A program made the position numbers and the translations under genes. A model generated the notes under the pieces. It searched no databases. It saw nothing but the letters and a program-made list of their open reading frames with translations, and was not told the DNA's origin. Positions 7,001 through 16,877 of a stretch of DNA of 45,708 nucleotides are shown here, in pieces. The stretch comes from an uncultured SAR86 cluster bacterium (GTDB lineage Bacteria > Pseudomonadota > Gammaproteobacteria > Magnimaribacterales > D2472): assembly GCA_902630885.1 (NCBI GenBank), contig CACOWI010000010.1:1-45708 (forward strand), written 5' to 3'. How positions within the stretch are numbered: the first letter of the stretch is position 1; each line of letters starts with the position of its first letter.

Positions 7001-8344
7001 TTAGAGAATCTGTGAAATAAATATAGATGCAACACTTATTGGAGCAATAAATTTTATAAAAAATCTCCAAAGTTTGTAAATAATAGGATTTATATAACCT
7101 ACTTCGTTAGTAATGAGTTCTTTTTTCATAAACCAACCAACGAATATTGCAATCATCATCCCACCAAGGGGCAGTAATATTTGGTTAGCAATAAAATCCA
7201 TGGAATCTAAAAAGTTTCTTCCAGGGGTAAGATTAAATTCAGACAGAAGATTAAAACTCAATGCTGTTCCAATTCCTAAACTCCATGCAAAAAAAGAAAT
7301 AGCTAGTGCAGAGTATTTTCGAGATAAAAACCCCTCTTCAGATAGATAAGCAACGCCAGGCTCAAGTAAAGAAATCGAGGAGCTTAAAGCTGCGATGGAG
7401 AGTAAGATAAAGAAAAAGGCTCCAATAATTTGACCAAATTGCATTTGATTAAAGGCAGATAACATAGAAACAAAAACTAGCCCTGGACCACTATTTGGCT
7501 CCAAATTGAAAACAAAAATTATTGGAAATATAGCTAGGCCTGCCAACATAGCAACTAAAGTATCAAGAGAAGCAACTGTAAAAGAAGTTGGTACCACTTT
7601 TTGATCTTTAGGCATATATGCCCCATATGCCATAATTGAACCCATTCCTAGACTTAAACTAAAAAACGCCTGACCCATTGCACTTAAAAATGTTTCAGCT
7701 GTAACACTTGAGAAGTCCGGTGCAAATAAAAATTCCAACGTTCGAATGAATGCACCATTAAACATTGCATAAATAACCATAAAGATTAGTAAAAATCCTA
7801 GCATGGGCATTAAAATTTTTACCATCCTTCCAATACCATTTTTTACACCAGCAGAGACAATCAAAAAAGTTAAAAGCATAAAAACTGTATGCCAAAATAA
7901 AAGATTATATGGAGATGCTATCACGGCACTGAACTGATCTGATGAACTTAAAGCATCGGAAGGTAATGCAGCAATAAAAATATAATTTAAACAAATACCA
8001 GCAATAACGCTGTAAAACGAAAGTATTAATACCCCTGCTGTAATTCCACTCCATCCTACAAGTTTCCATAATGAAGAAGTGTTTGATTGCAATGCGGTTC
8101 TTTTCATTGCATTGATTGGACTATTGCCAGCTCTTCTTCCAATAATGATTTCACTAATCATGATTGGTACTCCTATCATGACGATACAGAGCAGATAGAT
8201 TAATACAAAGGCACCTCCACCATTTGTTCCAGCTTTGTAAGGGAATCCCCAGATGTTACCTAAACCAACTGCAGATCCTGTAGCTGCAAGTATAAATGTC
8301 CATTTTCCAATCCAGGCACCATGAGATATTAGTTTCTTTTCCAT
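7001..8344 (-). CDS. Sodium-dependent transporter, neurotransmitter:sodium symporter (SNF) family
   Basis: This is an inner-membrane sodium-coupled symporter of the LeuT fold, probably for an amino acid or related amine; the substrate cannot be read from sequence. About 11-12 hydrophobic segments span 447 residues. The first segment carries the family signature GNIWGFPYKAGTNGGGAF (29-46), and later there is the unwound-helix region FFSLSLGMGSIMAYGAYMP. Gly33 stands where many relatives have Arg (LeuT Arg30, the outer gate). It sits between a DUF3429 gene (2 bases upstream) and ratA (adjacent), likely one transcript. Marine oligotrophs often carry such importers. Confidence 0.92.
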   Translation of the reverse strand: MEKKLISHGAWIGKWTFILAATGSAVGLGNIWGFPYKAGTNGGGAFVLIYLLCIVMIGVPIMISEIIIGRRAGNSPINAMKRTALQSNTSSLWKLVGWSGITAGVLILSFYSVIAGICLNYIFIAALPSDALSSSDQFSAVIASPYNLLFWHTVFMLLTFLIVSAGVKNGIGRMVKILMPMLGFLLIFMVIYAMFNGAFIRTLEFLFAPDFSSVTAETFLSAMGQAFFSLSLGMGSIMAYGAYMPKDQKVVPTSFTVASLDTLVAMLAGLAIFPIIFVFNLEPNSGPGLVFVSMLSAFNQMQFGQIIGAFFFILLSIAALSSSISLLEPGVAYLSEEGFLSRKYSALAISFFAWSLGIGTALSFNLLSEFNLTPGRNFLDSMDFIANQILLPLGGMMIAIFVGWFMKKELITNEVGYINPIIYKLWRFFIKFIAPISVASIFISQIL

Positions 8345-8346
8345 AA

Positions 8347-8808
8347 TTATAAATAAGGGTTGCTGTATGGATTAATCCAATAACCAATTGATATTAAAAA
8401 AGATATACATACTAGTAAAGTTAAAATTTTTCTGAATTTCTGATAATCAATATCTTTTTTATTGAAATCTTCTGTAGATCTCTCAAACACGAAAAATAGA
8501 TAAAAACTAATTATCGACAAAAATAGAGAAATTAAAATAAGCTTTAAATAAGTAAGAAGTAGAATCAAACAACCCAATAAACTAAAACCAATTCCTATAG
8601 ATAAGTTTAATTTTTGATTTTTTTGATCATCTCTCCATCCCCAAGCAAAGCCTCCTAAAAATGTAATTATTATTGCGCCATAGCCTAATTGAAAATATAT
8701 AAGAGTCTTGCTGACCTCTCCACCAACAATCCACGGTATTAGGGAAAATGTAGCAAATGGAAGAAAGCCAACATAGCCATAGGTAGATTTGATATTGGTT
8801 ATATTCAA
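8347..8808 (-). CDS. DUF3429-like integral membrane protein
   Basis: Protein of 153 residues with about five hydrophobic segments (around 11-29, 40-54, 69-85, 87-108 and 128-144). The N-terminal YGYVGFLPF and the central GYGAIIITFLGGFAWGW resemble the DUF3429 family of inner-membrane proteins, whose function is unknown to me. The only plausible start is TTG at 8806-8808 with a weak GAGA element, so the first residues are uncertain. It is 2 bases upstream of the sodium symporter and divergent from smpB. A link to transport is only suggested by position. Confidence 0.75.
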   Translation of the reverse strand: MNITNIKSTYGYVGFLPFATFSLIPWIVGGEVSKTLIYFQLGYGAIIITFLGGFAWGWRDDQKNQKLNLSIGIGFSLLGCLILLLTYLKLILISLFLSIISFYLFFVFERSTEDFNKKDIDYQKFRKILTLLVCISFLISIGYWINPYSNPYL

Positions 8809-8826
8809 TTTATTTCTCTAAAGTTA

Positions 8827-8854
8827 TTGCACTTAGCTCTTTAGAATACATAAT
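8827..8854 (+). promoter_or_regulatory. Putative smpB promoter
   Basis: TTGCAC (8827-8832) and CATAAT (8849-8854) are 16 bases apart. The predicted transcript would begin at or next to the ATG at 8860, and no Shine-Dalgarno element precedes that ATG, so a leaderless message is possible. Confidence 0.4.
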
Positions 8855-8859
8855 AAAGT

Positions 8860-9330
8860 ATGCCTAAAGATAAACCTTCTTTAATTGTAAAGAATAAAAA
8901 TGCTTCTAGAAACTATAAATTAGATGAAAGTTTTCAAGCCGGAATTGTCTTAGAAGGTTGGGAAGTAAAATCGCTTAGACAGTCTAAGGTTGATGTAAAA
9001 AATTCATATGTAAATATCAAAAAAGGTGAGGCTTGGCTTATTGGAGTAAAAATTGATAGTCCAGCATCTCTAAAACAAGAAAACATAGATTTGACTAAAT
9101 CAAGAAAACTTTTACTTCATAGAAAAGAAATCGAAAAGATAGAAAGATTGAAAGGTGAGAAAGGACTTACATGTGTTTTAACAAAAATTTACTGGAAAGA
9201 TAATTTAATAAAATGTGATATTGCCATGGGTAAAGGCAAAAAGCATAGGGATCAAAGAGAGGATATCAAAAAAAGAGATTGGGAAAGAGATCAAGGTAGA
9301 ATTCTTAAAAATTCAAAAAAATTCTCCTAA
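8860..9330 (+). CDS. smpB: SsrA-binding protein SmpB
   Basis: SmpB binds the tRNA-like domain of tmRNA and delivers it to stalled ribosomes for trans-translation. The 156-residue protein has the beta-barrel core with NKNASRNYKLDESFQAGIVL, GWEVKSLRQSKVDVKNSYV and HRKEIEKI, and the basic C-terminal tail GKGKKHRDQREDIKKRDWER, which enters the decoding centre. The ssrA gene follows 41 bases downstream, so both partners of the rescue system are adjacent. It is divergent from the DUF3429 gene. Confidence 0.98.
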   Translation: MPKDKPSLIVKNKNASRNYKLDESFQAGIVLEGWEVKSLRQSKVDVKNSYVNIKKGEAWLIGVKIDSPASLKQENIDLTKSRKLLLHRKEIEKIERLKGEKGLTCVLTKIYWKDNLIKCDIAMGKGKKHRDQREDIKKRDWERDQGRILKNSKKFS

Positions 9331-9359
9331 TCGAATCAAAAAAAATATTCATGTATAAT
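9331..9359 (+). promoter_or_regulatory. Putative ssrA promoter
   Basis: A consensus TATAAT (9354-9359) lies 17 bases after a weak TCGAAT (9331-9336), immediately beyond the smpB stop. The predicted start near 9366 is about 6 bases before the mature tmRNA 5' end. Confidence 0.55.
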
Positions 9360-9371
9360 GCCTTTCCTTAT

Positions 9372-9718
9372 GGGGGCGAATAGGGTTCGACGTTTTTACT
9401 GGACTCCGAAGCGCATGCCAAGATTGTAGTAATTCTTGTAAAACATACTACAAAAAAAATAGTTGCAAATAACGACAACTACGCTTTAGCAGCTTAATGC
9501 TAACCGATGCAAAAATTGACTGTGGTTTGAAGCATCGGCTAAACACACAGTCTAGCCAAGCTATATTGCTTGGATATAGTTTGGTAAAACTTAATCAAGC
9601 TAGCTTTTATGCCCTGCTCTTCGGGTGATAAAAGTTAAAAATAATTGAATGAGCTATGCATGTAGAAGTTAGGCTGAAGGATTGACGGACGCGGGTTCAA
9701 TTCCCGCCGCCTCCACCA
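9372..9718 (+). ncRNA. ssrA: Transfer-messenger RNA (tmRNA)
   Basis: One-piece tmRNA of 347 nt. The 5' GGGGGCG pairs with CGCCTCC ahead of the encoded ACCA end (9715-9718), forming the acceptor stem with one G-U. The 5' region has the conserved GGGTTCGACG, and the T arm GCGGG-TTCAATT-CCCGC is visible near 9691-9707. The tag frame at 9465-9497 reads ANNDNYALAA then TAA, preceded by TAGTT and with a GCA resume codon; the C-terminal ALAA is the protease signal. The body between holds the expected pseudoknot region. Together with smpB upstream it rescues stalled ribosomes. No clear terminator follows. Confidence 0.97.
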
Positions 9719-9784
9719 TTTTCATAATAATTCGTATAAATATAGACATATTGCCTATAGATAATTAAACTACGCATCTAAATT

Positions 9785-11071
<1,287 letters not shown>

Positions 11072-11329
11072 TTATTGAGGAATAACGTTTGCTGTCTTTC
11101 TTTTTTTTGGACCTTTGTAGGTAAATTGAACAATGCCAGCAGATTTAGCGAATAATGTATCATCTTTACCAATACCAACATTTAGACCAGGATGAGTATT
11201 TGTGCCTCTTTGACGGATAAGAATTTCGCCAGCTTTGACCAACTGACCACCAAATCTTTTTACACCAAGTCTTTTTGAGTTGGAATCTCTTCCGTTCTTA
11301 CTTGATCCACCTGCTTTCTTATGTGCCAT
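11072..11329 (-). CDS. rpmA: 50S ribosomal protein L27
   Basis: L27 reaches with its N-terminus into the peptidyl transferase centre. The sequence [19 protein letters not shown] and the motif [15 protein letters not shown] are diagnostic; its 85 residues match E. coli. It begins with Ala after Met and shows no cleavable Firmicute-type N-terminal extension. The start codon shares one base with the rplU stop (TAATG), so the two are translationally coupled. Confidence 0.98.
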   Translation of the reverse strand: MAHKKAGGSSKNGRDSNSKRLGVKRFGGQLVKAGEILIRQRGTNTHPGLNVGIGKDDTLFAKSAGIVQFTYKGPKKRKTANVIPQ

Positions 11330-11649
11330 TATTTACTCTCTAATTTAATATTCTTAATTTCAACCTTAGAATGCTTTGCTCGATGTCCTATTTTTCTCAT
11401 ACTATGCTTTCTTCTTCTGAAGCGCAAAATAGAGATTTTGTCAGCTTTCACAGTATCTTTTATCTCAGCAGTTACCTTCACATTATCAAGATATGGTTGC
11501 CCAACCTCAACGTTATCACCGTCTACAAACAATAAAACATTATCAAAAGTAATCTTTTTACCAACTTCGTCTTTTAAAAGATCGACTGATAAAATCTTAC
11601 CCTTTTCAACTTTATGCTGTTTACCGCCTGTTTCTATAACTGCATACAT
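11329..11649 (-). CDS. rplU: 50S ribosomal protein L21
   Basis: L21 is a 23S rRNA-binding protein of the large subunit. [18 protein letters not shown] at the start and the C-terminal [18 protein letters not shown] are family hallmarks; 106 residues against 103 in E. coli. It is the first gene of rplU-rpmA-obgE, with an AGGA ribosome-binding site and a good promoter upstream. It is divergent from the ispB-type gene, as in many gammaproteobacteria. Confidence 0.98.
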   Translation of the reverse strand: MYAVIETGGKQHKVEKGKILSVDLLKDEVGKKITFDNVLLFVDGDNVEVGQPYLDNVKVTAEIKDTVKADKISILRFRRRKHSMRKIGHRAKHSKVEIKNIKLESK

Positions 11650-11673
11650 AATATAATCCTAAAAAGCTCGCAA

Positions 11674-11702
11674 AATATACGCTTTAATGAAGAAATTTTC
11701 AA
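11674..11702 (-). promoter_or_regulatory. Promoter of rplU-rpmA-obgE
   Basis: On the minus strand TTGAAA (11697-11702), 17 bases, TATATT (11674-11679): close to the sigma-70 consensus with ideal spacing. The predicted start near 11667 gives a leader of about 18 nt that contains the AGGA ribosome-binding site. Confidence 0.7.
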
Positions 11703-11738
11703 TACTTAAACAGAATTTTGCATGACAAATAACGCAAT

Positions 11739-12683
11739 ATGAAGAAAAATATCAATATTACAGAGGAATTAAAGGTTGTTGAAAAATATATAAAAAAAGA
11801 CCTAAGTAAGGAAAAAACTATTTCAGGCTTATACAAATATATTTTTAGATCAAGTGGTAAAAAAATGCGAGCAAGATTAAGTCTTATTGCTTCATCTGCT
11901 AAAAATCACAAAGACAGATTTAAACTTGCATCTGTAATAGAGCTTCTTCATACAGCAACACTTGTTCATGATGATGTTGTTGATAATTCTTTGGTCAGAC
12001 GAGGAGTCAAATCTGTAAATAATGTTTGGACAAATTCGCATGGGGTTTTAATAGGAGACTATATTTACTCAAAAGCATTTATTCTCATGGTTGAAATCGG
12101 AAATAAGAATATTCTTGAAGAGCTTGCCAATGCAACAAATGATATTTCTCAAGGAGAATTAATTCAACTAGACGCAATTAGGAACATCAAAATATCTCTA
12201 AATAAGCTAAAAAAAATTAGCTACTTCAAAACAGGCAGGCTTTTTGAAGCTGCAGCTAGGACAGGAGCAATGCTGTCTTCTTCAAATAGGAATTATATAA
12301 ACAACGTAAGTGAGTGTGCTAAAAATCTAGGAATATTATTTCAAATCCGTGATGATATGCTTGATTATTCTTCAGATCTAAAAATTGGAAAACCATCATA
12401 TCAAGATCTTAGGGAAGGCAAAGTCACTTATCCGTTTTTTTATGCATACAAAAATGGTAACACTAGAAATAAAAAGAATTTATTTGAGCTTCTTGGAAAA
12501 AATAACTTAAATCAATCAAAAGCAAAAACTCTTATTCAAAATTTGAATGGAATTCGAAAAACTCAGCAACTTGCCGAAAAATATCATGTCAAAACACTTG
12601 ACTGTGCTAATAAGATAAATGACCTATTTGTTAGAAAAGAAATGATAGAATTAGCAGATATAGCACTTGAAAGAAATAAATGA
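11739..12683 (+). CDS. ispB: Polyprenyl diphosphate synthase (octaprenyl type, IspB-like)
   Basis: This long-chain trans-prenyltransferase extends farnesyl diphosphate with isopentenyl units to make the ubiquinone side chain. Both Asp-rich motifs are present, DDVVD (78-82, in [15 protein letters not shown]) and DDMLD (205-209), as is the GDYIYSKAF region. Its 314 residues compare with 323 for E. coli IspB; the chain length cannot be read safely. It is divergent from rplU, the classic ispB position, and runs into fabA with a 4-base overlap. No Shine-Dalgarno site is obvious. Confidence 0.93.
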   Translation: MKKNINITEELKVVEKYIKKDLSKEKTISGLYKYIFRSSGKKMRARLSLIASSAKNHKDRFKLASVIELLHTATLVHDDVVDNSLVRRGVKSVNNVWTNSHGVLIGDYIYSKAFILMVEIGNKNILEELANATNDISQGELIQLDAIRNIKISLNKLKKISYFKTGRLFEAAARTGAMLSSSNRNYINNVSECAKNLGILFQIRDDMLDYSSDLKIGKPSYQDLREGKVTYPFFYAYKNGNTRNKKNLFELLGKNNLNQSKAKTLIQNLNGIRKTQQLAEKYHVKTLDCANKINDLFVRKEMIELADIALERNK

Positions 12684-13204
12684 TGTTTAATCCTAAAAGC
12701 TCCTATAACAAAGAAGAGCTAATTGCATGTTCAAATGGAGAGTTATTTACAAAAGAAGGTGATGGTCGATTACCTTCAGACCTAATGTTAATGTTCGATG
12801 AAATTGTTAATATTGATGATTTCTCAGGAAATTATAACAAAGGTTCAATTGAAGCTGTGCTAAACGTAAATCCTGATTTGTGGTTTTTTAAGTATCATTT
12901 TAAGGAAGATCCTGTCATGCCAGGGTGTCTAGGTCTTGACGCTATGTGGCAACTTCTAGGATTTTACTTGTTGTGGACAGGCTTACCAGGAATTGGAAGA
13001 GCTCTTGGAGCTGAAAATGTAAGATTCTTTGGACAAGTTCTTCCAAAAGCAAAAAAAGTTGTATATAAATTAGATATTAAAAGGGTTATTAATAGTGGCG
13101 CAATAGTTGGTTTAGCAGATGGTGAAATGTTTGTTGATAATAAAAAAATATATAGCGCTGAAAAATTAAAAGTTGGTTTATTTAAAGATCCAAGTAATTT
13201 CTGA
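12680..13204 (+). CDS. fabA: 3-hydroxydecanoyl-ACP dehydratase/isomerase FabA
   Basis: FabA dehydrates 3-hydroxydecanoyl-ACP and isomerises the trans-2 to the cis-3 product, the branch point of anaerobic unsaturated fatty acid synthesis. The active-site stretch [20 protein letters not shown] holds catalytic His73 and Asp87, equivalent to E. coli His70 and Asp84. Length is 174 against 172. The start overlaps the ispB stop (ATGATG: the first or second ATG, 12680 or 12683, could be used), and the stop overlaps fabB, so the three genes form one unit. Confidence 0.97.
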   Translation: MMFNPKSSYNKEELIACSNGELFTKEGDGRLPSDLMLMFDEIVNIDDFSGNYNKGSIEAVLNVNPDLWFFKYHFKEDPVMPGCLGLDAMWQLLGFYLLWTGLPGIGRALGAENVRFFGQVLPKAKKVVYKLDIKRVINSGAIVGLADGEMFVDNKKIYSAEKLKVGLFKDPSNF

Positions 13205-14412
13205 TGAGAAACGTAGTCATAACAGGAGTAGGTATTAAATCTTGTATAGGTAATGACTATGCAGAAGTACTTGCTAATCTTCAGAATGCTAAATCAGGAA
13301 TTGTGTTTAATGAGAAATATTCAGAGATGGGATTTAGAAGTTGTGTCTCTGGATCTGTCAATATTGATCTTTCAGAACATATTGATAGGAAATTATTAAG
13401 ATTCATGGGTGAATCTGCCGGATATGCTTACTTGGCAACTAAGGATGCCCTTAAAATGGCTGGAATTGATGAAAGTCACCTAGACTCGCCAAAAATTGGT
13501 ATTGTTGCAGGATCTGGAGGTGCTTCTACAAGAGTGATGTTAGAGAGTGGTGATATTGCAAGAGAGAAAGGCCCTAAAAGAATTGGACCTTATGGTGTAA
13601 CAAAAAGCATGTCTAGTTCTATATCTGCAATCATAGCAACTGCACTCAAATTAAAGGGAATAAATTATTCAATTTCTTCAGCATGTGCAACCAGTGCTCA
13701 TTGCATTGGTCATGCTGCAGATTTAATTAAAAGTGGCCAACAAGATGTCGTCATAGCTGGTGGAAGTGATGATGAGCATTGGAGCTCATCTTGCTTATTT
13801 GATGCTATGGGAGCGCTTTCATCTAACTTCAATTCAACTCCAACGATTGCATCAAGACCATACGATTCAAATAGAGATGGATTTGTTATCTCAGGTGGAG
13901 CTGGAATGATAATTTTAGAAGATGAGGAGCATGCAAAGAAAAGAGGCGCAGATATTCTAGCTAAGCTTTCTGGATATTTTGCAAATTCTGATGGTTATGA
14001 CATGGTAGCTCCCTCTGGTGAAGGTGCATCTCGGTGTATGCAAGGAGCAATTGATAATTCAAAAATAAAAATCGATTACATTAATACTCACGGTACAAGT
14101 ACTCCCGTTGGAGATGTAGCAGAAATAAATGCAATCAAAACTCTTTTTACCTCTGAACCACCAATGATAAGTTCAACTAAATCAATGACAGGACACTCTC
14201 TTGGAGCAACAGGTGCTCATGAGGCAATATATTCTATTATGATGATTAATGAAAACTTTATTGCGCCATCTATAAACATTGAATCGTTATGTGATGATGC
14301 TGAAGGCCTTGATATAGTTACCGAAACAAGGAATATATCAATTAATAATGTTCTTAGTAATTCGTTTGGCTTTGGTGGAACCAATGCAAGTCTAGTAATT
14401 AGTAGGTATTAA
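13204..14412 (+). CDS. fabB: 3-oxoacyl-ACP synthase I FabB
   Basis: FabB condenses acyl-ACP with malonyl-ACP and is needed to elongate cis-3-decenoyl-ACP made by FabA. The thiolase-fold triad is Cys161 ([12 protein letters not shown]), His296 ([11 protein letters not shown]) and His331 ([11 protein letters not shown]), with Lys326 in place; the C-terminal [15 protein letters not shown] is typical. At 402 residues it is near the 406 of E. coli FabB. Its start shares a base with the fabA stop (TGATG), and pairing with fabA favours FabB over FabF. It converges on the oxidoreductase gene with a 4-base overlap. Confidence 0.97.
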   Translation: MRNVVITGVGIKSCIGNDYAEVLANLQNAKSGIVFNEKYSEMGFRSCVSGSVNIDLSEHIDRKLLRFMGESAGYAYLATKDALKMAGIDESHLDSPKIGIVAGSGGASTRVMLESGDIAREKGPKRIGPYGVTKSMSSSISAIIATALKLKGINYSISSACATSAHCIGHAADLIKSGQQDVVIAGGSDDEHWSSSCLFDAMGALSSNFNSTPTIASRPYDSNRDGFVISGGAGMIILEDEEHAKKRGADILAKLSGYFANSDGYDMVAPSGEGASRCMQGAIDNSKIKIDYINTHGTSTPVGDVAEINAIKTLFTSEPPMISSTKSMTGHSLGATGAHEAIYSIMMINENFIAPSINIESLCDDAEGLDIVTETRNISINNVLSNSFGFGGTNASLVISRY

Positions 14413-15488
14413 TAAAGATTTAGCAATGCGTCTTTTGTATAAGGAATAACATCGTTAACTCTCCCTTCCTTCATCTTTAAAACCCATTCATGATCAGATA
14501 ACAATGCTCTGCCAACTGCTATAAGATCATATTTGTCATTCGTAATATCATCTATTGCTTTATCAATACTTGTTGGTGTTGCTGGTGCAGTCATATCAAT
14601 AAAATCTGAATCCAGTCCCACACTACCAACACCAATCGTTGGGATTTTTGTTATTTTCTTAGTCCAATAGGCTAGGTTTTCATTTGAGCCTTCAAATTCG
14701 CTTTCCCAAAACCTTCTCATGCTTGAATGTAAATAATCCAAGCCAGATTCTACAGGTAAAGTAAGAATCATTTTAAGTTCCTCAGGATTAGATGCAAGTT
14801 TAGCTTCAAAGTCATGTTGCTTCCATTGAGAAAATCTTAAGCCAACAATAAAATTTTCACTGACATTCTCTCTAACAGATTTAATAATATCTGAAACAAA
14901 TTGTGAGCGATTTTGTATTGTGCCTCCATATTCATCTTCACGAATATTTGTACCGCTCCAAAAAAAATTATCTATCAAGTAACCATGAGCTCCATGTATC
15001 TCAACCCCATCAAATCCAATCTCTTCACATATCTTTGCATCAGATGCATAAGCATCAATTGTTTCCTTAATATCATCTAAAGTCATCTCATGGGCTACTT
15101 TTTTACCGGGTTTTACAAGTCCAGAGGCTGTATGACCAGGTACTTCAGGATTTGGTTGCATGCCAAGCTTTCTAAAACCACCACAATGCCATAATTGTGC
15201 AATAACTGCCCCATTGTTATTTTTAATTTCCTCTACGACTTTTTTCCAAGCTTCTTTGGCTGCATTGCTATCTAATCTAGGAACATTTGGATATGCGCTT
15301 GAAGCCTTATGACTTACTTCAATTCCCTCTGTAATAATCAACCCAACTTCTGCTTTTGCTCTCCTTGAATAATATGCAATCACCTCCTGCGTGGGAATCC
15401 CTCCAGGAGACTGATTTCTGGTCATAGGTGCCATAACAATCCTATTTCTAAGTGTAATATTTTTAAGTTTGTAATTTTCAAAGATCAT
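14409..15488 (-). CDS. NADH:flavin oxidoreductase, Old Yellow Enzyme family
   Basis: An FMN-dependent ene-reductase-like protein of 359 residues with a TIM barrel. It opens [20 protein letters not shown], has LWHCGG (99-104), and the active-site stretch [19 protein letters not shown] (His165 and His168, Tyr170), followed by [13 protein letters not shown]. The flavin phosphate region GVGSVGL and AVGRALLSD are near the end. The substrate is unknown; relatives reduce enones and other electrophiles. It lies 2 bases after a crotonase gene, so both may act on one acyl or enone compound, or merely share a transcript with ssb. No signs of transfer are seen. Confidence 0.92.
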   Translation of the reverse strand: MIFENYKLKNITLRNRIVMAPMTRNQSPGGIPTQEVIAYYSRRAKAEVGLIITEGIEVSHKASSAYPNVPRLDSNAAKEAWKKVVEEIKNNNGAVIAQLWHCGGFRKLGMQPNPEVPGHTASGLVKPGKKVAHEMTLDDIKETIDAYASDAKICEEIGFDGVEIHGAHGYLIDNFFWSGTNIREDEYGGTIQNRSQFVSDIIKSVRENVSENFIVGLRFSQWKQHDFEAKLASNPEELKMILTLPVESGLDYLHSSMRRFWESEFEGSNENLAYWTKKITKIPTIGVGSVGLDSDFIDMTAPATPTSIDKAIDDITNDKYDLIAVGRALLSDHEWVLKMKEGRVNDVIPYTKDALLNLY

Positions 15489-15490
15489 AT

Positions 15491-16363
15491 TTATTCTTTG
15501 TCAAACTTTGATTTTCTCCATGGGAAATCTTTTGGCAAATCAGAAGAAATCTTATTCTTAAACTTTGGTTGTCTTTTCTCTAAAAATGAGATTACTCCTT
15601 CTTTTGCATCATCCGAAGCTCCTCTTGAATCAATTAACTTACTCTCAATAATATGAGCATTTTCAGGGCTATCATCTGCCGATAATGACCATAGCATGTG
15701 TCTCGTCATTGCAACTGATACAGGGGCACTTGAATCAAAAAATAAATTAGATATTTCAATAGCCTTATCTAGTAGCTTATCTTCTTCAACTAAATAATTT
15801 ACTAATCCAATTTTTGAAGCTTTTTGAGCATCTATAATCTCGCCCGAATAACACAGTTCAAGTGCATTTTGAATTCCCACAATTTTTGGCAAGAACCAGC
15901 TAGCACAACCATCAGGAACAATACCTCTCTTTGCAAAAACAAAGCCAAATCTTGAATTATTTGAAGCAATTCTTACATCTGCAGGCAATTGCATTGTTGC
16001 TCCAACTCCCACAGCATCACCATTACATGCTGCAATCACTGGCTTTAAAGAATTATAAATTTTCAGATTTAATATGCCTCCAGCATCTCTCCTATAATCA
16101 GATTCAAATTTTCCTTTAGTATCAAATTCTTTATCAAAAGTTTTCTCTCCAGAAGATAAGTCTGCTCCTGCACAAAAAGCTCTGCCAGAGCCAGTAATTA
16201 CAAGTGATTTGATATTGTCATCATTATTAACAATATCGATTGCATCGAGCATGTCATCAAACATCTGCATATTAAAAGCATTTAATTTTTCTGGTCTATT
16301 AAGTTTTAAAATTGCAACTGAATCAACTTCGTCAAGAAGGATGGTTTTATATTCTTTCAACAA
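15491..16363 (-). CDS. Crotonase-fold protein (enoyl-CoA hydratase/isomerase family)
   Basis: This 290-residue protein has the crotonase CoA-binding and oxyanion-hole features: LNRPEKLNAFN (21-31), AFCAGADLS (62-70) and NGDAVGVGATMQLPADVRIA (114-133). The two catalytic glutamates of classical hydratases are missing: GVGAT has Thr123 where GGGxE is expected, and FGFVF has Phe143 where QPE is expected. An acid is present at Asp151 in GIVPDGCASWFLP, as in subfamilies resembling isomerases. It starts at TTG and lies 9 bases after ssb and 2 before an OYE gene. The reaction is unassigned; hydratase activity is doubtful. Confidence 0.88.
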   Translation of the reverse strand: MLKEYKTILLDEVDSVAILKLNRPEKLNAFNMQMFDDMLDAIDIVNNDDNIKSLVITGSGRAFCAGADLSSGEKTFDKEFDTKGKFESDYRRDAGGILNLKIYNSLKPVIAACNGDAVGVGATMQLPADVRIASNNSRFGFVFAKRGIVPDGCASWFLPKIVGIQNALELCYSGEIIDAQKASKIGLVNYLVEEDKLLDKAIEISNLFFDSSAPVSVAMTRHMLWSLSADDSPENAHIIESKLIDSRGASDDAKEGVISFLEKRQPKFKNKISSDLPKDFPWRKSKFDKE

Positions 16364-16372
16364 AATTTAATA

Positions 16373-16810
16373 CTAGAATGGAATATCGTCATCTGTGAGA
16401 CCTTCTCCACTATCATCCTCAGGGAAAGGTGTGTCAGAAGAGCCTTCCATTTGATTAGAGTTATCAGATGAGCCTCTTGAACCAAGCATTGTAAGTTGAT
16501 TACCTAAAACTTCAGTTGTGTATCTATCATTACCATCTTTATCTTGCCATTTTCTTGTTTGAATTTTTCCTTCAACATAGACACTCGAACCTTTGTCTAA
16601 ATACTTCTCAGCGATCTCAGCCAAATTACCAAAAAATACAACTCTATGCCATTCAGTTTTATCCCTATTTTCACCACTTTCTTTATCCTTCCATGATTCA
16701 GTAGTTGCTATAGAAAGATTTGCTACAGCCGTTTGAGTCGCCGTATATCTCATTTCTGGCTTTTGTCCTAAATTTCCAACTAAAATTACTTTATTTACTC
16801 CTCTGCTCAT
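16373..16810 (-). CDS. ssb: Single-stranded DNA-binding protein SSB
   Basis: SSB coats single-stranded DNA in replication, repair and recombination and recruits partners by its tail. The OB fold (about 1-110; [43 protein letters not shown]) is followed by a short Ser/Gly/Asp-rich linker and the conserved acidic tip DDDIPF. At 145 residues its linker is shorter than in E. coli (178). It is divergent from uvrA, as in E. coli. AAGAGGT is its ribosome-binding site; TATTAT at 16822-16827 is a possible -10. I see no CTGT-N8-ACAG SOS box. Confidence 0.97.
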   Translation of the reverse strand: MSRGVNKVILVGNLGQKPEMRYTATQTAVANLSIATTESWKDKESGENRDKTEWHRVVFFGNLAEIAEKYLDKGSSVYVEGKIQTRKWQDKDGNDRYTTEVLGNQLTMLGSRGSSDNSNQMEGSSDTPFPEDDSGEGLTDDDIPF

Positions 16811-16877
16811 AATTACCTCTTATAATATATAAAAGTTTAACCTAATTTAATTTTTTCATCACGGAATTTTTAATTCA

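Noticed and set aside
9719-9784. Terminator after tmRNA
   Set aside because: Only a short TTTT follows CCA and no stem of useful length is visible.
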